Below are positions 8,609-15,832 of a stretch of 64,000 bases of DNA, piece by piece; positions within the stretch are counted from its first letter, which is position 1, and every line of letters starts with the position of its first letter. Under the pieces are notes generated by a model. The model saw only the letters and a list, made by a program, of their open reading frames with translations. It was not told where the DNA came from and ran no database searches. Where the stretch lies: positions 8,664-72,663 of the forward strand of contig CAYGJL010000012.1 of assembly GCA_964350145.1 (NCBI GenBank), in the 5' to 3' direction. A program made the translations under genes and the position numbers. This DNA is from JACDCY01 sp964350145 (GTDB lineage: Bacteria > Gemmatimonadota > Gemmatimonadetes > Gemmatimonadales > Gemmatimonadaceae).

Positions 8609-9838
8609 CTATTCTCTAGAGCAGGCGATTCGGATCCGCAGGATCAGGGACACGAGCACTCCGTGAGTCTCGTTGAGTTCCGGCCCTACTATCAACACGT
8701 CCGACGAAGAGAAGCCAGCCGCTGTGAACCCGCCACGATAAGGATTTGGGGCGCGCCATACCGTGACGGTGGAGTCTGGCATGGGCTGCACGAGCCGTAA
8801 CTCTCGCACGCCACTCGAATCTGTGTGTTCGGTCGCCCACAGGATGCTGCCGTTTCCCAGCAGAACTCTCGAGAAGGATTCACCAAGCACTCGAGCGACC
8901 GCGATGAGCGGCTCTTCTCTATTGCCCAGTGTCGTCGGCATCGGAGTCGTGAACCCAAGCGTCATTTTCGTTGAGTCCCGGCCTTCGGATAGCCGCTCAA
9001 CAGGACGCGGCGACACGAGCGCGCTGCCGTCAGTAGCTACCGTCGCAAGCCTGCGTTGCAATGTCCATCCTGACTGCCGCGTATACAGGAAATCGGACTG
9101 CCCGTGAGCTGGCTCTGCGTCGGTGTGCCTGATCGCCAATGCAAACCCGATAGTCGGAGCGTGAATGGCTTCCACACCACTGGCGAAGGGTGTCGCGACG
9201 AGCTCATGCGACCAGACACCACCGCGCCGCTCGAACACGACGACGCTCTGCTGGTGCTCCTCCAAGGTCGTCAACGCTGCCCACACCACGGTGTCTGCAT
9301 TCTCCGCGACGGGACTCGTGTTGAGGTATTGCAGCGCCTTTCCCGGAGGCTGGGGAAGCCGCTCCAAGGACGACCACCGCCGGCCGTCGTAGACGCCGTG
9401 CCAGAAGGCGGCCACTCTTGTGTCCCCGACGCCAATCGAGTCCACTTCGGCAAAGATCACTCGCCACCTTTCGGAGCCTGTACCGATTCCGGCGACCGCC
9501 GCCAACAGGCTCCCGGGGACGGGCGGAGCTGGAACGACCCGCGCGCTACCGTCGGCATCGAGCACCACACCGAAGACTGTGTTCCGAGATTCGAGCTCCG
9601 CCGTTTCCCCCGCGTCTCTCTTCAAGAACAGATAACTCGGCTTCCCTGCCAGGAGCGACCGGCTTCCGGAGACCGCTAGGACGGAGGGCTCGACGTACAG
9701 CTCGCGCCCTCCGTCCACGATGAGCCTGGTCCGCGACAGCTCCTGCCCCGTGCAGCCCAGGGCTTGGGCGGGAAGCCTCGATGGCAACCAGACTGCTGCC
9801 AGGCAGGTCCACGAAACTGCGAAGAATGTCGTACGCAT
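8609..9838 (-). CDS. Secreted protein of unknown function, probably beta-propeller-like
   Basis: 410 aa. The ATG at 9838 is preceded by GAGGAG at ideal spacing and opens a signal peptide (TTFFAVSWTCLAAVWLPSRL, ending LPAQA). The mature part is a series of short beta-rich blocks (SLLAGKPSYLFLKRD, NTVFGVVLDADGSARVV, SVVVFERRGGVWSHELV, SILWATEHTDSSGV), as in propeller or Kelch-like folds. I recognise no catalytic motif. It shares this style, but no obvious sequence, with the secreted proteins at 24383 and 27277. Longer frames upstream are not supported. Confidence 0.6.
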   Translation of the reverse strand: MRTTFFAVSWTCLAAVWLPSRLPAQALGCTGQELSRTRLIVDGGRELYVEPSVLAVSGSRSLLAGKPSYLFLKRDAGETAELESRNTVFGVVLDADGSARVVPAPPVPGSLLAAVAGIGTGSERWRVIFAEVDSIGVGDTRVAAFWHGVYDGRRWSSLERLPQPPGKALQYLNTSPVAENADTVVWAALTTLEEHQQSVVVFERRGGVWSHELVATPFASGVEAIHAPTIGFALAIRHTDAEPAHGQSDFLYTRQSGWTLQRRLATVATDGSALVSPRPVERLSEGRDSTKMTLGFTTPMPTTLGNREEPLIAVARVLGESFSRVLLGNGSILWATEHTDSSGVRELRLVQPMPDSTVTVWRAPNPYRGGFTAAGFSSSDVLIVGPELNETHGVLVSLILRIRIACSRE

Positions 9839-9929
9839 TTTCACTCCTCGAATCTCCATTAGGACTGTCCCGGACCCGGCCAAAGTTGATCTTCCCGCGG
9901 CACGTTCGCGAGATGGCGTCAGCGCCGTG

Positions 9930-10442
9930 TCACATGGCCTGGCGAAGTGCTCCCTGGCTCCGCGGTTCGGGTCGAGCCTTGCCGTTACGGGCCTGAATCG
10001 GCAGCCAGATCTGAACGGCTCGCGCCCGACCGATGCCGGGTACGTCCGTCGGAGCCGCCTGCCGAAGGTCTGTGAGGATTCGCGCGACCCACGGGTACGG
10101 CGCGCGCCGAGAATTGGACGCGTGGGTCGGGCGAATGCGCAGGGTGCGCTCCACCGACGGGATGTCGCCTTCGATTTGTCGCGCTGACAGCAGCGTGTTG
10201 ATCGCCGCCATGAGGTCTTCGCCCGTGGCGTCGGAGCGAAGAACGATCCGGTCTCGTCGGGCCGCGTTTGGGACGCGGTGCACGACGAACCGGCTATCCG
10301 ACGGAACGCGATCCGAGACCACGATCGTGACAGGCAGGCGCCCTTCGCGCCCACCGGCGGCGTGGGTCTGCGCGGCGGACACCGATGCGAGCGCGGGGAT
10401 CAGGAAGAGCCCGAAGGCAAAACCGAAATGGATGCGTGGCAT
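9930..10442 (-). CDS. Small secreted protein of unknown function
   Basis: 170 aa from the ATG at 10442, which has GCGAGG upstream. Signal peptide RIHFGFAFGLFLIPALASVS-AAQ. The mature protein (LPVTIVVSDRVPSDSRFVVH, then a helical region) contains no motif I can name and no cysteine pattern. It lies in a minus-strand run of exported proteins (8609-11394), separated by about 90 nt from the next one, so co-transcription is possible. Confidence 0.5.
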   Translation of the reverse strand: MPRIHFGFAFGLFLIPALASVSAAQTHAAGGREGRLPVTIVVSDRVPSDSRFVVHRVPNAARRDRIVLRSDATGEDLMAAINTLLSARQIEGDIPSVERTLRIRPTHASNSRRAPYPWVARILTDLRQAAPTDVPGIGRARAVQIWLPIQARNGKARPEPRSQGALRQAM

Positions 10443-10497
10443 TTTCGACCTCGCTATGGCTATATGTGATTGAGGGTGATCGAGCGATTGGGGCCGG

Positions 10498-11394
10498 TCA
10501 GGTAATAAAGCCGCACGTCGTGGCGTAGCCACACGACCACTCTTCCCACCTCTGGGTTTCCACGTTCCAAACGTCGATGCAGATGTATTCCACTACGGCC
10601 TCGCTGCCACAGGCGCTCCATCCGCCGATTCCGATTCCGGTGGACCAGCTTACCAGCTCGCCACCTGTGTTGTCGCCCGGGTTGTACTGCGTGCCACTTC
10701 CGCCGCCGCCGCCGCCGCTTCCGTCGGAGCCGTCACCGCCGGAGTCGCAGTCGGTGCCATCCTGGTCCTTCGAATACGGATCGTAATCGGGGCTCTCAAA
10801 GTTGACAGAGCTCGTGCAGGTGGTGCACGCGGGCTGCGACTTGGTGTTGTGAGCTGACCTGCCAACACCTCCCCACACCAGCCAGCTCTTGTTCAAAATG
10901 AACTGGCTGTGGGCTTTGAATATCGCGCTCCCATTGACCGTGTGCCCGCAGCTGCCGCTGAGGCCTAGTGAAGCGACGGCGGTTAGTGTCCGCACGGCAG
11001 GCAGGTAGGAAGTCTGTTCGGCGAAGCCCGTCGTTGACGCGACCTCGGTGTTGTTTTTCAGCAAGGCAAGGGGAAGCGTGATCGCGGCGTAGTTGCCCAG
11101 ATACTTCATGTAGGCGGAGCCGTATGCCTGCTCGCTTATGAAGCCGACGTCGAGCCAGTACTCGAGAATATCCGTCGTCTGTTGGAATTCGGGCGGCATC
11201 GCCGCCAGCTGCTCGGGAGTCGGCTCCGTCGAGAGCAGGGGATCGGGTGAGGCGATGGGAGCCGGCTCGACCGGCAGCCCATCGTGACAGGCACCGATTC
11301 CGATGCTGGCGACCGTCGCTGCAAGCGCGAGAGTGGCGACCAGCTTGACCATCCGCGATCGGCGCATCGCGGCAACGCTCATTCGAAGCGGCAT
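10498..11394 (-). CDS. Lipoprotein with Gly/Ser/Asp-rich linker and cysteine-rich C-terminus
   Basis: 298 aa. Excellent ribosome site (CCGGAGG) before the ATG at 11394, then a basic n-region and a lipobox ending in SIGIGAC. A helical segment (residues 55-120) is followed by SGSCGHTVNGSAIFK, a CTTC pair, a low-complexity linker of Gly, Ser and Asp (about 215-235), and a C-terminal block with paired cysteines (YICIDVW, WSCGYATTCG). No known domain recognised. The linker and cysteines suggest a surface-exposed, disulfide-bonded module. Confidence 0.6.
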   Translation of the reverse strand: MPLRMSVAAMRRSRMVKLVATLALAATVASIGIGACHDGLPVEPAPIASPDPLLSTEPTPEQLAAMPPEFQQTTDILEYWLDVGFISEQAYGSAYMKYLGNYAAITLPLALLKNNTEVASTTGFAEQTSYLPAVRTLTAVASLGLSGSCGHTVNGSAIFKAHSQFILNKSWLVWGGVGRSAHNTKSQPACTTCTSSVNFESPDYDPYSKDQDGTDCDSGGDGSDGSGGGGGGSGTQYNPGDNTGGELVSWSTGIGIGGWSACGSEAVVEYICIDVWNVETQRWEEWSCGYATTCGFIT

Positions 11395-11635
11395 GTGACC
11401 TCCGGGTTGAGAGTCCGCTGTTGCTGCATGCGGCGGAGTCTTCAGCCGAAGGAGCTTCAGCCCACCATCGTTTGATTACGTGTCGTCACGGTCTCATCCC
11501 GCGGGATTTTGTCGTGCAGCATGACTGCATGCAGCGGCACTTTTGCGTGCATGCTTCGGGGGTCGACAGGGCCGGAGCTGGCGGCGTATCTTTCGGGTCT
11601 CAAAATGTGCCGGGTGCGGTTACCTATCGGAGCTG

Positions 11636-12220
11636 ATGCAGATCCGTAACTGCTTCATTCTGACATTGATTTGTGTGGCGTGTCGGTCTGATTCGCTGGC
11701 GTTGCCAGGTGCCAACTATGGAATGGCGTGCGTGCAAGGGCCAGCACCCTCCCTGCGCGGCTTGCCGCCCACGGACACGCTGTTGCGCTTTGAGATCAGT
11801 AGGGGCCCACGCTCTGTGTGGTCGCGGACACCGCGCTTGTTTGAGGCGCTCTATGATTCCTCAGGGCGTCCGCTGCAGTTAGCGTCTATCGATGAAAGGT
11901 GGCTACACTCGGGCTCGATCAGCGTTGAAGTCCTGCTCGTCGAATTTGGAACGAACCAACGGCTGACCGCATCGCGACTGCTGTTCGGCCGCGACAGCGC
12001 CCAACGGATCCGCAGCGAGCAACAGCGGGCGCGCGAGCGCTTCTACGGAAAGTCGTATCTGTTACGGGACGCCTCGCAATCAGCCGGTGATAGTTCTTCG
12101 GCGCCGATCGAGCGGGCAGCCGAAACGCTCACTCGGGAGCAAGAGGCGCAAGCGCGTGCATTGGCCGCGCAGTTTTGGGAGCTTCGTTGTCCAAGGAACA
12201 GCCCGTTGCGCGACCAGTAA
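11636..12220 (+). CDS. Putative lipoprotein of unknown function
   Basis: 194 aa from the ATG at 11636, chosen for the short hydrophobic segment and lipobox (NCFILTLICVAC) right after it and GGAG five bases before. The mature part is about 170 residues, ending in a charged helix (AAETLTREQEAQARALAA). No domain recognised. Its 3' end overlaps the convergent AarF pseudogene by about a dozen bases. The 240 nt upstream, shared divergently with the lipoprotein at 11394, contain no feature I can name. Confidence 0.5.
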   Translation: MQIRNCFILTLICVACRSDSLALPGANYGMACVQGPAPSLRGLPPTDTLLRFEISRGPRSVWSRTPRLFEALYDSSGRPLQLASIDERWLHSGSISVEVLLVEFGTNQRLTASRLLFGRDSAQRIRSEQQRARERFYGKSYLLRDASQSAGDSSSAPIERAAETLTREQEAQARALAAQFWELRCPRNSPLRDQ

Positions 12221-12981
12221 GCTCGAATCCCGTCGCTGATCAGAATCGTCACGACCATGTAGAGCGCGAGCACCGCCGCGATCGTGAACCCGATGATCGC
12301 CAGCCGCGGCCAGCTCCGAATCATCAGGGCCTTCGCCGGCAGCGTCAGCTCCGCGGGCAGCTTGAGTCCCATCTTGTAGCCGGTGTCTATCATCCGGAAC
12401 AGCACGGCGCCCGCGGGCATGTCGCCCACGCTCTGGTCCACGTGCTGCGCGATGATCCCGGCGATCTCGCTCTCGTACGTCTTCCGGTCGAACGAGTCCA
12501 CGGCCTCGCCGGCCGTGTGCACCTGGCCCAGGCTCGCCGTGGCGAGGGGCTTCTCGTCAAAGCGGGAGAAGAGCTTGCTCACCTTGGCGCCGAGCTCCTG
12601 CTCGATCGTGCCCGTGATGTAGCCGAAGTCCATCTCGCCGACGTCGTCCTGGAGGTGCTAGAGTCCGCGGACATACGGCGCCGGCAGGAGATCGGGCCGG
12701 GTCGAGAGCACCTGCCCGAGCTTCACGTACGCCGGGCCCAGCTTGACCAGGCGCTTGCGGAACGCGACGGCCCTGTCCTGCCCGTCGTCCGCGGGCGCGC
12801 CTTCGTCGGGCGTGAGCTCCGCTCCCTGCACGCTGAGAAGGCCCTGGTTTTTGGCGAAGTCGCGCAGGCCATAGTTGGTGAACAGACCTATGGTGGACGC
12901 GAGTCGCGGGAGGTAGCGCGGCGCCAGTACCATGCGGCCCTCAAAGGCGGAACCCGAGCCCGTCGGTTGCTGCTCTTTCAC
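12208..12981 (-). pseudogene. Decayed AarF/UbiB-family (ABC1) kinase-like gene
   Basis: From a GTG at 12981 the protein starts like an AarF protein: helical N-terminus, then KLGPAYVKLGQVLSTRPDLL, the KxGQ motif. A TAG follows (12658-12660) exactly where the conserved LQD block should begin; the same frame resumes with HLQDDVGE. The A-rich loop LATASLGQVHTA is present, but the next residues (GEAVDSFDRKTYESEI) belong to the far C-terminal part of the family, so the nucleotide-binding core is deleted in frame. A terminal membrane helix pair (LAIIGFTIAAVLALYMVV) remains. No catalytic residues survive. AarF/UbiB proteins are linked to quinone biosynthesis. Confidence 0.8.
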
Positions 12982-13001
12982 GCAGTGCGAGATATTACTG
13001 G

Positions 13002-13442
13002 ATGCCCGGTCCCGTCGAAGGTCAAAAGCGCAACCAAACGTCTCCCGTTGACTCTGCCCCTCGCTCCGGCAGGGTGGACGTCCGCGTCGTTCCCAAGCCG
13101 TGGGGGCACGAGACCATCTGGGCCAGCACCGACCTGTACGTGGGCAAGATCTTGCACATCAAGGCCGGGCATGCACTGTCGATCCAATACCACAACGACA
13201 AGGACGAGACGGTCCATCTGCTGTCGGGTGAGATCGTATACCGGGTGCAGACCGGGCCGGGGCAGGGCGATCTCGAGGACGTGCGATTGCGCGCCGGCGA
13301 GTCGTTCCGGATCACGCCGCATACGGTGCACCAGATGGAAGCGGTGACGGACTGCGACGTACTGGAAGCATCCACCGCGCACCTGGACGACGTCGTGCGA
13401 CTCCAGGACCGGTACGGACGCGAGGGGACGAGCAAGCCATGA
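13002..13442 (+). CDS. Cupin, mannose-6-phosphate isomerase type II-like
   Basis: 146-aa single-domain cupin. PKPWGHETIWASTDLYVGK is the usual opening of PMI-II C-terminal domains. The two cupin motifs are HALSIQYHNDKDETVHLLSGE (metal ligands H, H, E) and FRITPHTVHQMEA (H). Such stand-alone cupins either isomerise mannose-6-phosphate/fructose-6-phosphate or bind related sugars. The sugar-1-phosphate nucleotidyltransferase immediately downstream supports a role in NDP-sugar supply. Confidence 0.8.
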   Translation: MPGPVEGQKRNQTSPVDSAPRSGRVDVRVVPKPWGHETIWASTDLYVGKILHIKAGHALSIQYHNDKDETVHLLSGEIVYRVQTGPGQGDLEDVRLRAGESFRITPHTVHQMEAVTDCDVLEASTAHLDDVVRLQDRYGREGTSKP

Positions 13443-13449
13443 CTGAGAC

Positions 13450-13482
13450 AGCTATTGGCAATTGGCTATTGGCTATTGGCTA
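13450..13482. repeat. Intergenic repeat word GGCTATTGGC, single arm
   Basis: Near-tandem copies of the 10-mer GGCTATTGGC between the cupin and nucleotidyltransferase genes. The same word builds both arms of hairpins at 57131 and 60142; here only one arm is present. Confidence 0.7.
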
Positions 13483-13491
13483 CTGCACAAC

Positions 13492-14472
13492 ATGAAAGTC
13501 ATTATCCCGTTGGCTGGAAAAGGGACCCGACTGCGGCCGCACACGCACGTCACGCCCAAGCCCATGCTCAAAGTCGCGGGCAAGCCGGTCATGGCGTACG
13601 TGCTCGACGAGCTGAAGCGGCTCGGCGACATAGACCAGATCATCTACATCACCGGACACCTCAAGGAAAAGGTCGAGGAGTTCGCCCGCACCTACGACTT
13701 CCCGTCGGTGTTCATCGAGCAGAAGGTGCAGGACGGGACGGCGGGCGCGATCGCGCTCGCGCGCGAGTACGTGGACGAGCCCGTGTTGATCATCTTCGTG
13801 GACACGATCTTCGACGCGGACCTGTCGCTCATCAACCGGACCGACGCCGACGGGATCATCTGGGTGAAAGAGGTCGAGGACTACCAGCGCTTCGGCGTCG
13901 TGGTTACTGACGCCGAAGACAACATGACGCGTATCGTCGAGAAGCCGAAGGAGCCGATCTCCAAGCGCGCCAACATCGGGCTGTACTACATCAGCAACTG
14001 GAAGCTGCTGTTCGAGGGGCTCGACCACGTGCTCGCGTCACCGATGAACATGGGCGAATACTTCCTCACCGACGCATTCCAGTACATGATCGACAAGGGC
14101 GCCAAGCTCAAGGTCGTGGACGTCGCCGGCTGGTACGACGCCGGGAAGATCGAGACTCTGCTCGACACCAACCGGGTGATGCTCACCAAGGGCCACGCGC
14201 GCAGGCCGGCCGATCTCGCGGGCGTGAAGTTCGTGGATCCGGTTTACATCGAGGACGACGTCACGCTCAAGGATTCCACGGTCGGTCCCAACGTCTCGAT
14301 CGGGAAGGGGAGCGTCATCGAGGGCTCGGAGCTGAGCCACACGATCGTCGGCACCGGCGCGAAGATCAGCAAGTCGAAGCTGTGCAACTCCCTCGTCGGC
14401 GACGAAGTCGTGCTCGAAGGGATTTGCGGCGAAGTCACGGTGGGCGACCACTGCGAGGTACGCGTCACATAG
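13492..14472 (+). CDS. Sugar-1-phosphate nucleotidyltransferase with left-handed beta-helix tail
   Basis: 326 aa from the ATG at 13492 (MKVIIPLAGKGTRLRP). Residues 1-235 are a nucleotidyl-transferase domain with signature GKGTRLRPHTHVTPKPMLKV and catalytic Asp in IIFVDTIFDADL. Residues 255-326 form hexapeptide repeats (DSTVGPNVSIGKGSVIEGSE, TIVGTGAKISKSKLCNSLVG). This is the GlmU/RmlA/GCD1 family; it transfers NMP from NTP to a sugar-1-phosphate. The base and sugar cannot be fixed from sequence, with glucose-1-phosphate thymidylyl- or uridylyl-transferase the likeliest. Follows the cupin gene. Confidence 0.88.
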   Translation: MKVIIPLAGKGTRLRPHTHVTPKPMLKVAGKPVMAYVLDELKRLGDIDQIIYITGHLKEKVEEFARTYDFPSVFIEQKVQDGTAGAIALAREYVDEPVLIIFVDTIFDADLSLINRTDADGIIWVKEVEDYQRFGVVVTDAEDNMTRIVEKPKEPISKRANIGLYYISNWKLLFEGLDHVLASPMNMGEYFLTDAFQYMIDKGAKLKVVDVAGWYDAGKIETLLDTNRVMLTKGHARRPADLAGVKFVDPVYIEDDVTLKDSTVGPNVSIGKGSVIEGSELSHTIVGTGAKISKSKLCNSLVGDEVVLEGICGEVTVGDHCEVRVT

Positions 14473-14498
14473 CGGCCAGGCCGAAGCTCGGCCCCACA

Positions 14499-15671
14499 GT
14501 GATCGCGCTCGGCGCGGTGAGCTTCTTCACCGACGTGTCGAGCGAGATGATCTATCCGCTCCTGCCCCTCTTCCTCAGCACCACGCTCGGCGCCAGCGCG
14601 GCGCTCATCGGCACGATCGAGGGAGCCGCGGAGTCGGCGGCGTCACTGCTCAAGCTCGCCAGCGGCTGGTGGTCCGACCGCATCCGGCGCCGCAAGCCGT
14701 TCGTAGTCGGCGGCTACGCGCTGTCGTCGGTGGCGAGGCCGCTCGTCGGGCTCGCGCAGGCCGCGTCGCAGGTGCTCGTTCTCCGCATCACCGACCGCGT
14801 GGGCAAGGGGATTCGCACGGCGCCGCGCGACGCGCTCATCGCCGAGTCGGTGGATCCCTCGATCAGAGGCCGGGCGTTTGGCTTCCACCGCTCGCTCGAT
14901 CACGCCGGCGCGGTGGTTGGCCCGGTCGTCGCTTTCCTCCTGCTGCGGCAGATGGGCGTTCCTCTGCGCACGGTGTTTCTGCTCGCCGGCATTCCTGCCG
15001 CGATCGCGCTCGTCGTAGTCGTGTTCGCGGTGAAGGAGCAACGACCCGAGGCGCCGCTGCCTGCCGCACCGGCGGTATCCTCGCTACGAAGGCGACTCGA
15101 CCGGAAGTTCTGGCTTTACCTCGGCGCTGTGCTGCTGTTCACGCTCGGCAATTCGACCGACGCCTTCCTGCTGCTGCGGGCGACGGATCTCGGCGTGCCA
15201 ATCGCGTGGGTTCCGCTCCTCTGGGCGTACCTGCACGTGGTGAAGTCATCTACCGGAACGTTCGGCGGGTCGCTGTCTGATCGCTTCGGGAGAAAGCCGC
15301 TCCTCGTCTCCGGGTGGACGCTGTTCGCCGCGGTGTATCTCGCGTTCGCGTACGCGAGCGAAGCGTGGCACGTGTGGGCACTGTTCGGCGCGTACGGACT
15401 CTTCTTCAGCCTCACCGAAGGCAGCGAGCGCGCGCTCGTGGCCGACATGGTGCCCGCGGCCGACCGCGGCTCCGCGTTCGGCTGGTTCCATCTCGCGGTC
15501 GGACTAGGTGCGCTGCCCGCGTCGGTCTTGTTTGGCGTGCTGTGGGACCGCTTCGGTCCCGCGACTGCGTTCGTGACCGGCGCCGCGCTGGCGCTCGCCG
15601 CTACGGCCGTGCTGTTGCCGGTCGCGATCTCACCAGCGGATCAGCAGCAGCGCGCGCCCGGCTTTGAGTAG
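14499..15671 (+). CDS. Major facilitator superfamily transporter
   Basis: About 390 aa with 12 predicted helices. The first loop holds GWWSDRIRRRKPFVVGGYAL, the MFS signature between helices 2 and 3, repeated in the second half as GGSLSDRFGRKPLLVSGW. ALGAVSFFTDVSSEMIYPLL is typical of a group of uncharacterised MFS permeases. The start is uncertain: GTG at 14499 is the nearest canonical codon, but residues ARPKLGPTV just upstream also look real, and a non-standard ATA at 14469 overlaps the upstream stop. Substrate unknown. The 3' end overlaps ybdD by 31 nt on the other strand. Confidence 0.85.
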   Translation: MIALGAVSFFTDVSSEMIYPLLPLFLSTTLGASAALIGTIEGAAESAASLLKLASGWWSDRIRRRKPFVVGGYALSSVARPLVGLAQAASQVLVLRITDRVGKGIRTAPRDALIAESVDPSIRGRAFGFHRSLDHAGAVVGPVVAFLLLRQMGVPLRTVFLLAGIPAAIALVVVVFAVKEQRPEAPLPAAPAVSSLRRRLDRKFWLYLGAVLLFTLGNSTDAFLLLRATDLGVPIAWVPLLWAYLHVVKSSTGTFGGSLSDRFGRKPLLVSGWTLFAAVYLAFAYASEAWHVWALFGAYGLFFSLTEGSERALVADMVPAADRGSAFGWFHLAVGLGALPASVLFGVLWDRFGPATAFVTGAALALAATAVLLPVAISPADQQQRAPGFE

Positions 15672-15832
15672 CGCGCGTACAGCCTGCTGCAGACGAAGTC
15701 CTCGCGGTCGAGCGGCGTCATGTTCGGGTGCGACGCCGCCATGTGCTCAAGATACAGTTCATAGCTCGGCGCGCCGATTATCACGCTCACGAGCGAGCCG
15801 AGCCGTTGCCATTGGCGGCGTAGACGAAACAT
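15641..15832 (-). CDS. ybdD: YbdD/YjiX family small protein, partner of CstA
   Basis: 63 aa. Matches the family closely: a basic N-terminus (MFRLRRQWQRLG), YELYLEHMAASHP, LDREDF, and the hallmark ending in paired cysteines (KPGARCC). YbdD/YjiX are small cytosolic proteins required for pyruvate uptake by CstA/BtsT in E. coli. The ATG overlaps the stop of the S9 peptidase (TGATG), so it is translated from the cstA-peptidase transcript. The longer frame to 15955 is antisense to that peptidase and unsupported. Confidence 0.85.
   Translation of the reverse strand: MFRLRRQWQRLGSLVSVIIGAPSYELYLEHMAASHPNMTPLDREDFVCSRLYARYSKPGARCC

Noticed and set aside
7431..12981. UAG recoded as a sense codon (two in-frame TAGs)
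   Set aside because: Many intact genes here end in TAG (21285, 22812, 34485, 35627, 61722), so TAG is a normal stop.
12175..13347. 390-aa plus-strand reading frame opposite the AarF pseudogene
   Set aside because: Low-complexity Arg/Ala/Gly/His composition typical of GC-rich antisense shadows, no domain, and it runs through the cupin gene in another frame.
13450..13482. CRISPR-like tandem repeat
   Set aside because: The repeat unit is short, without unique spacers; it belongs to the hairpin word family at 57131 and 60142.
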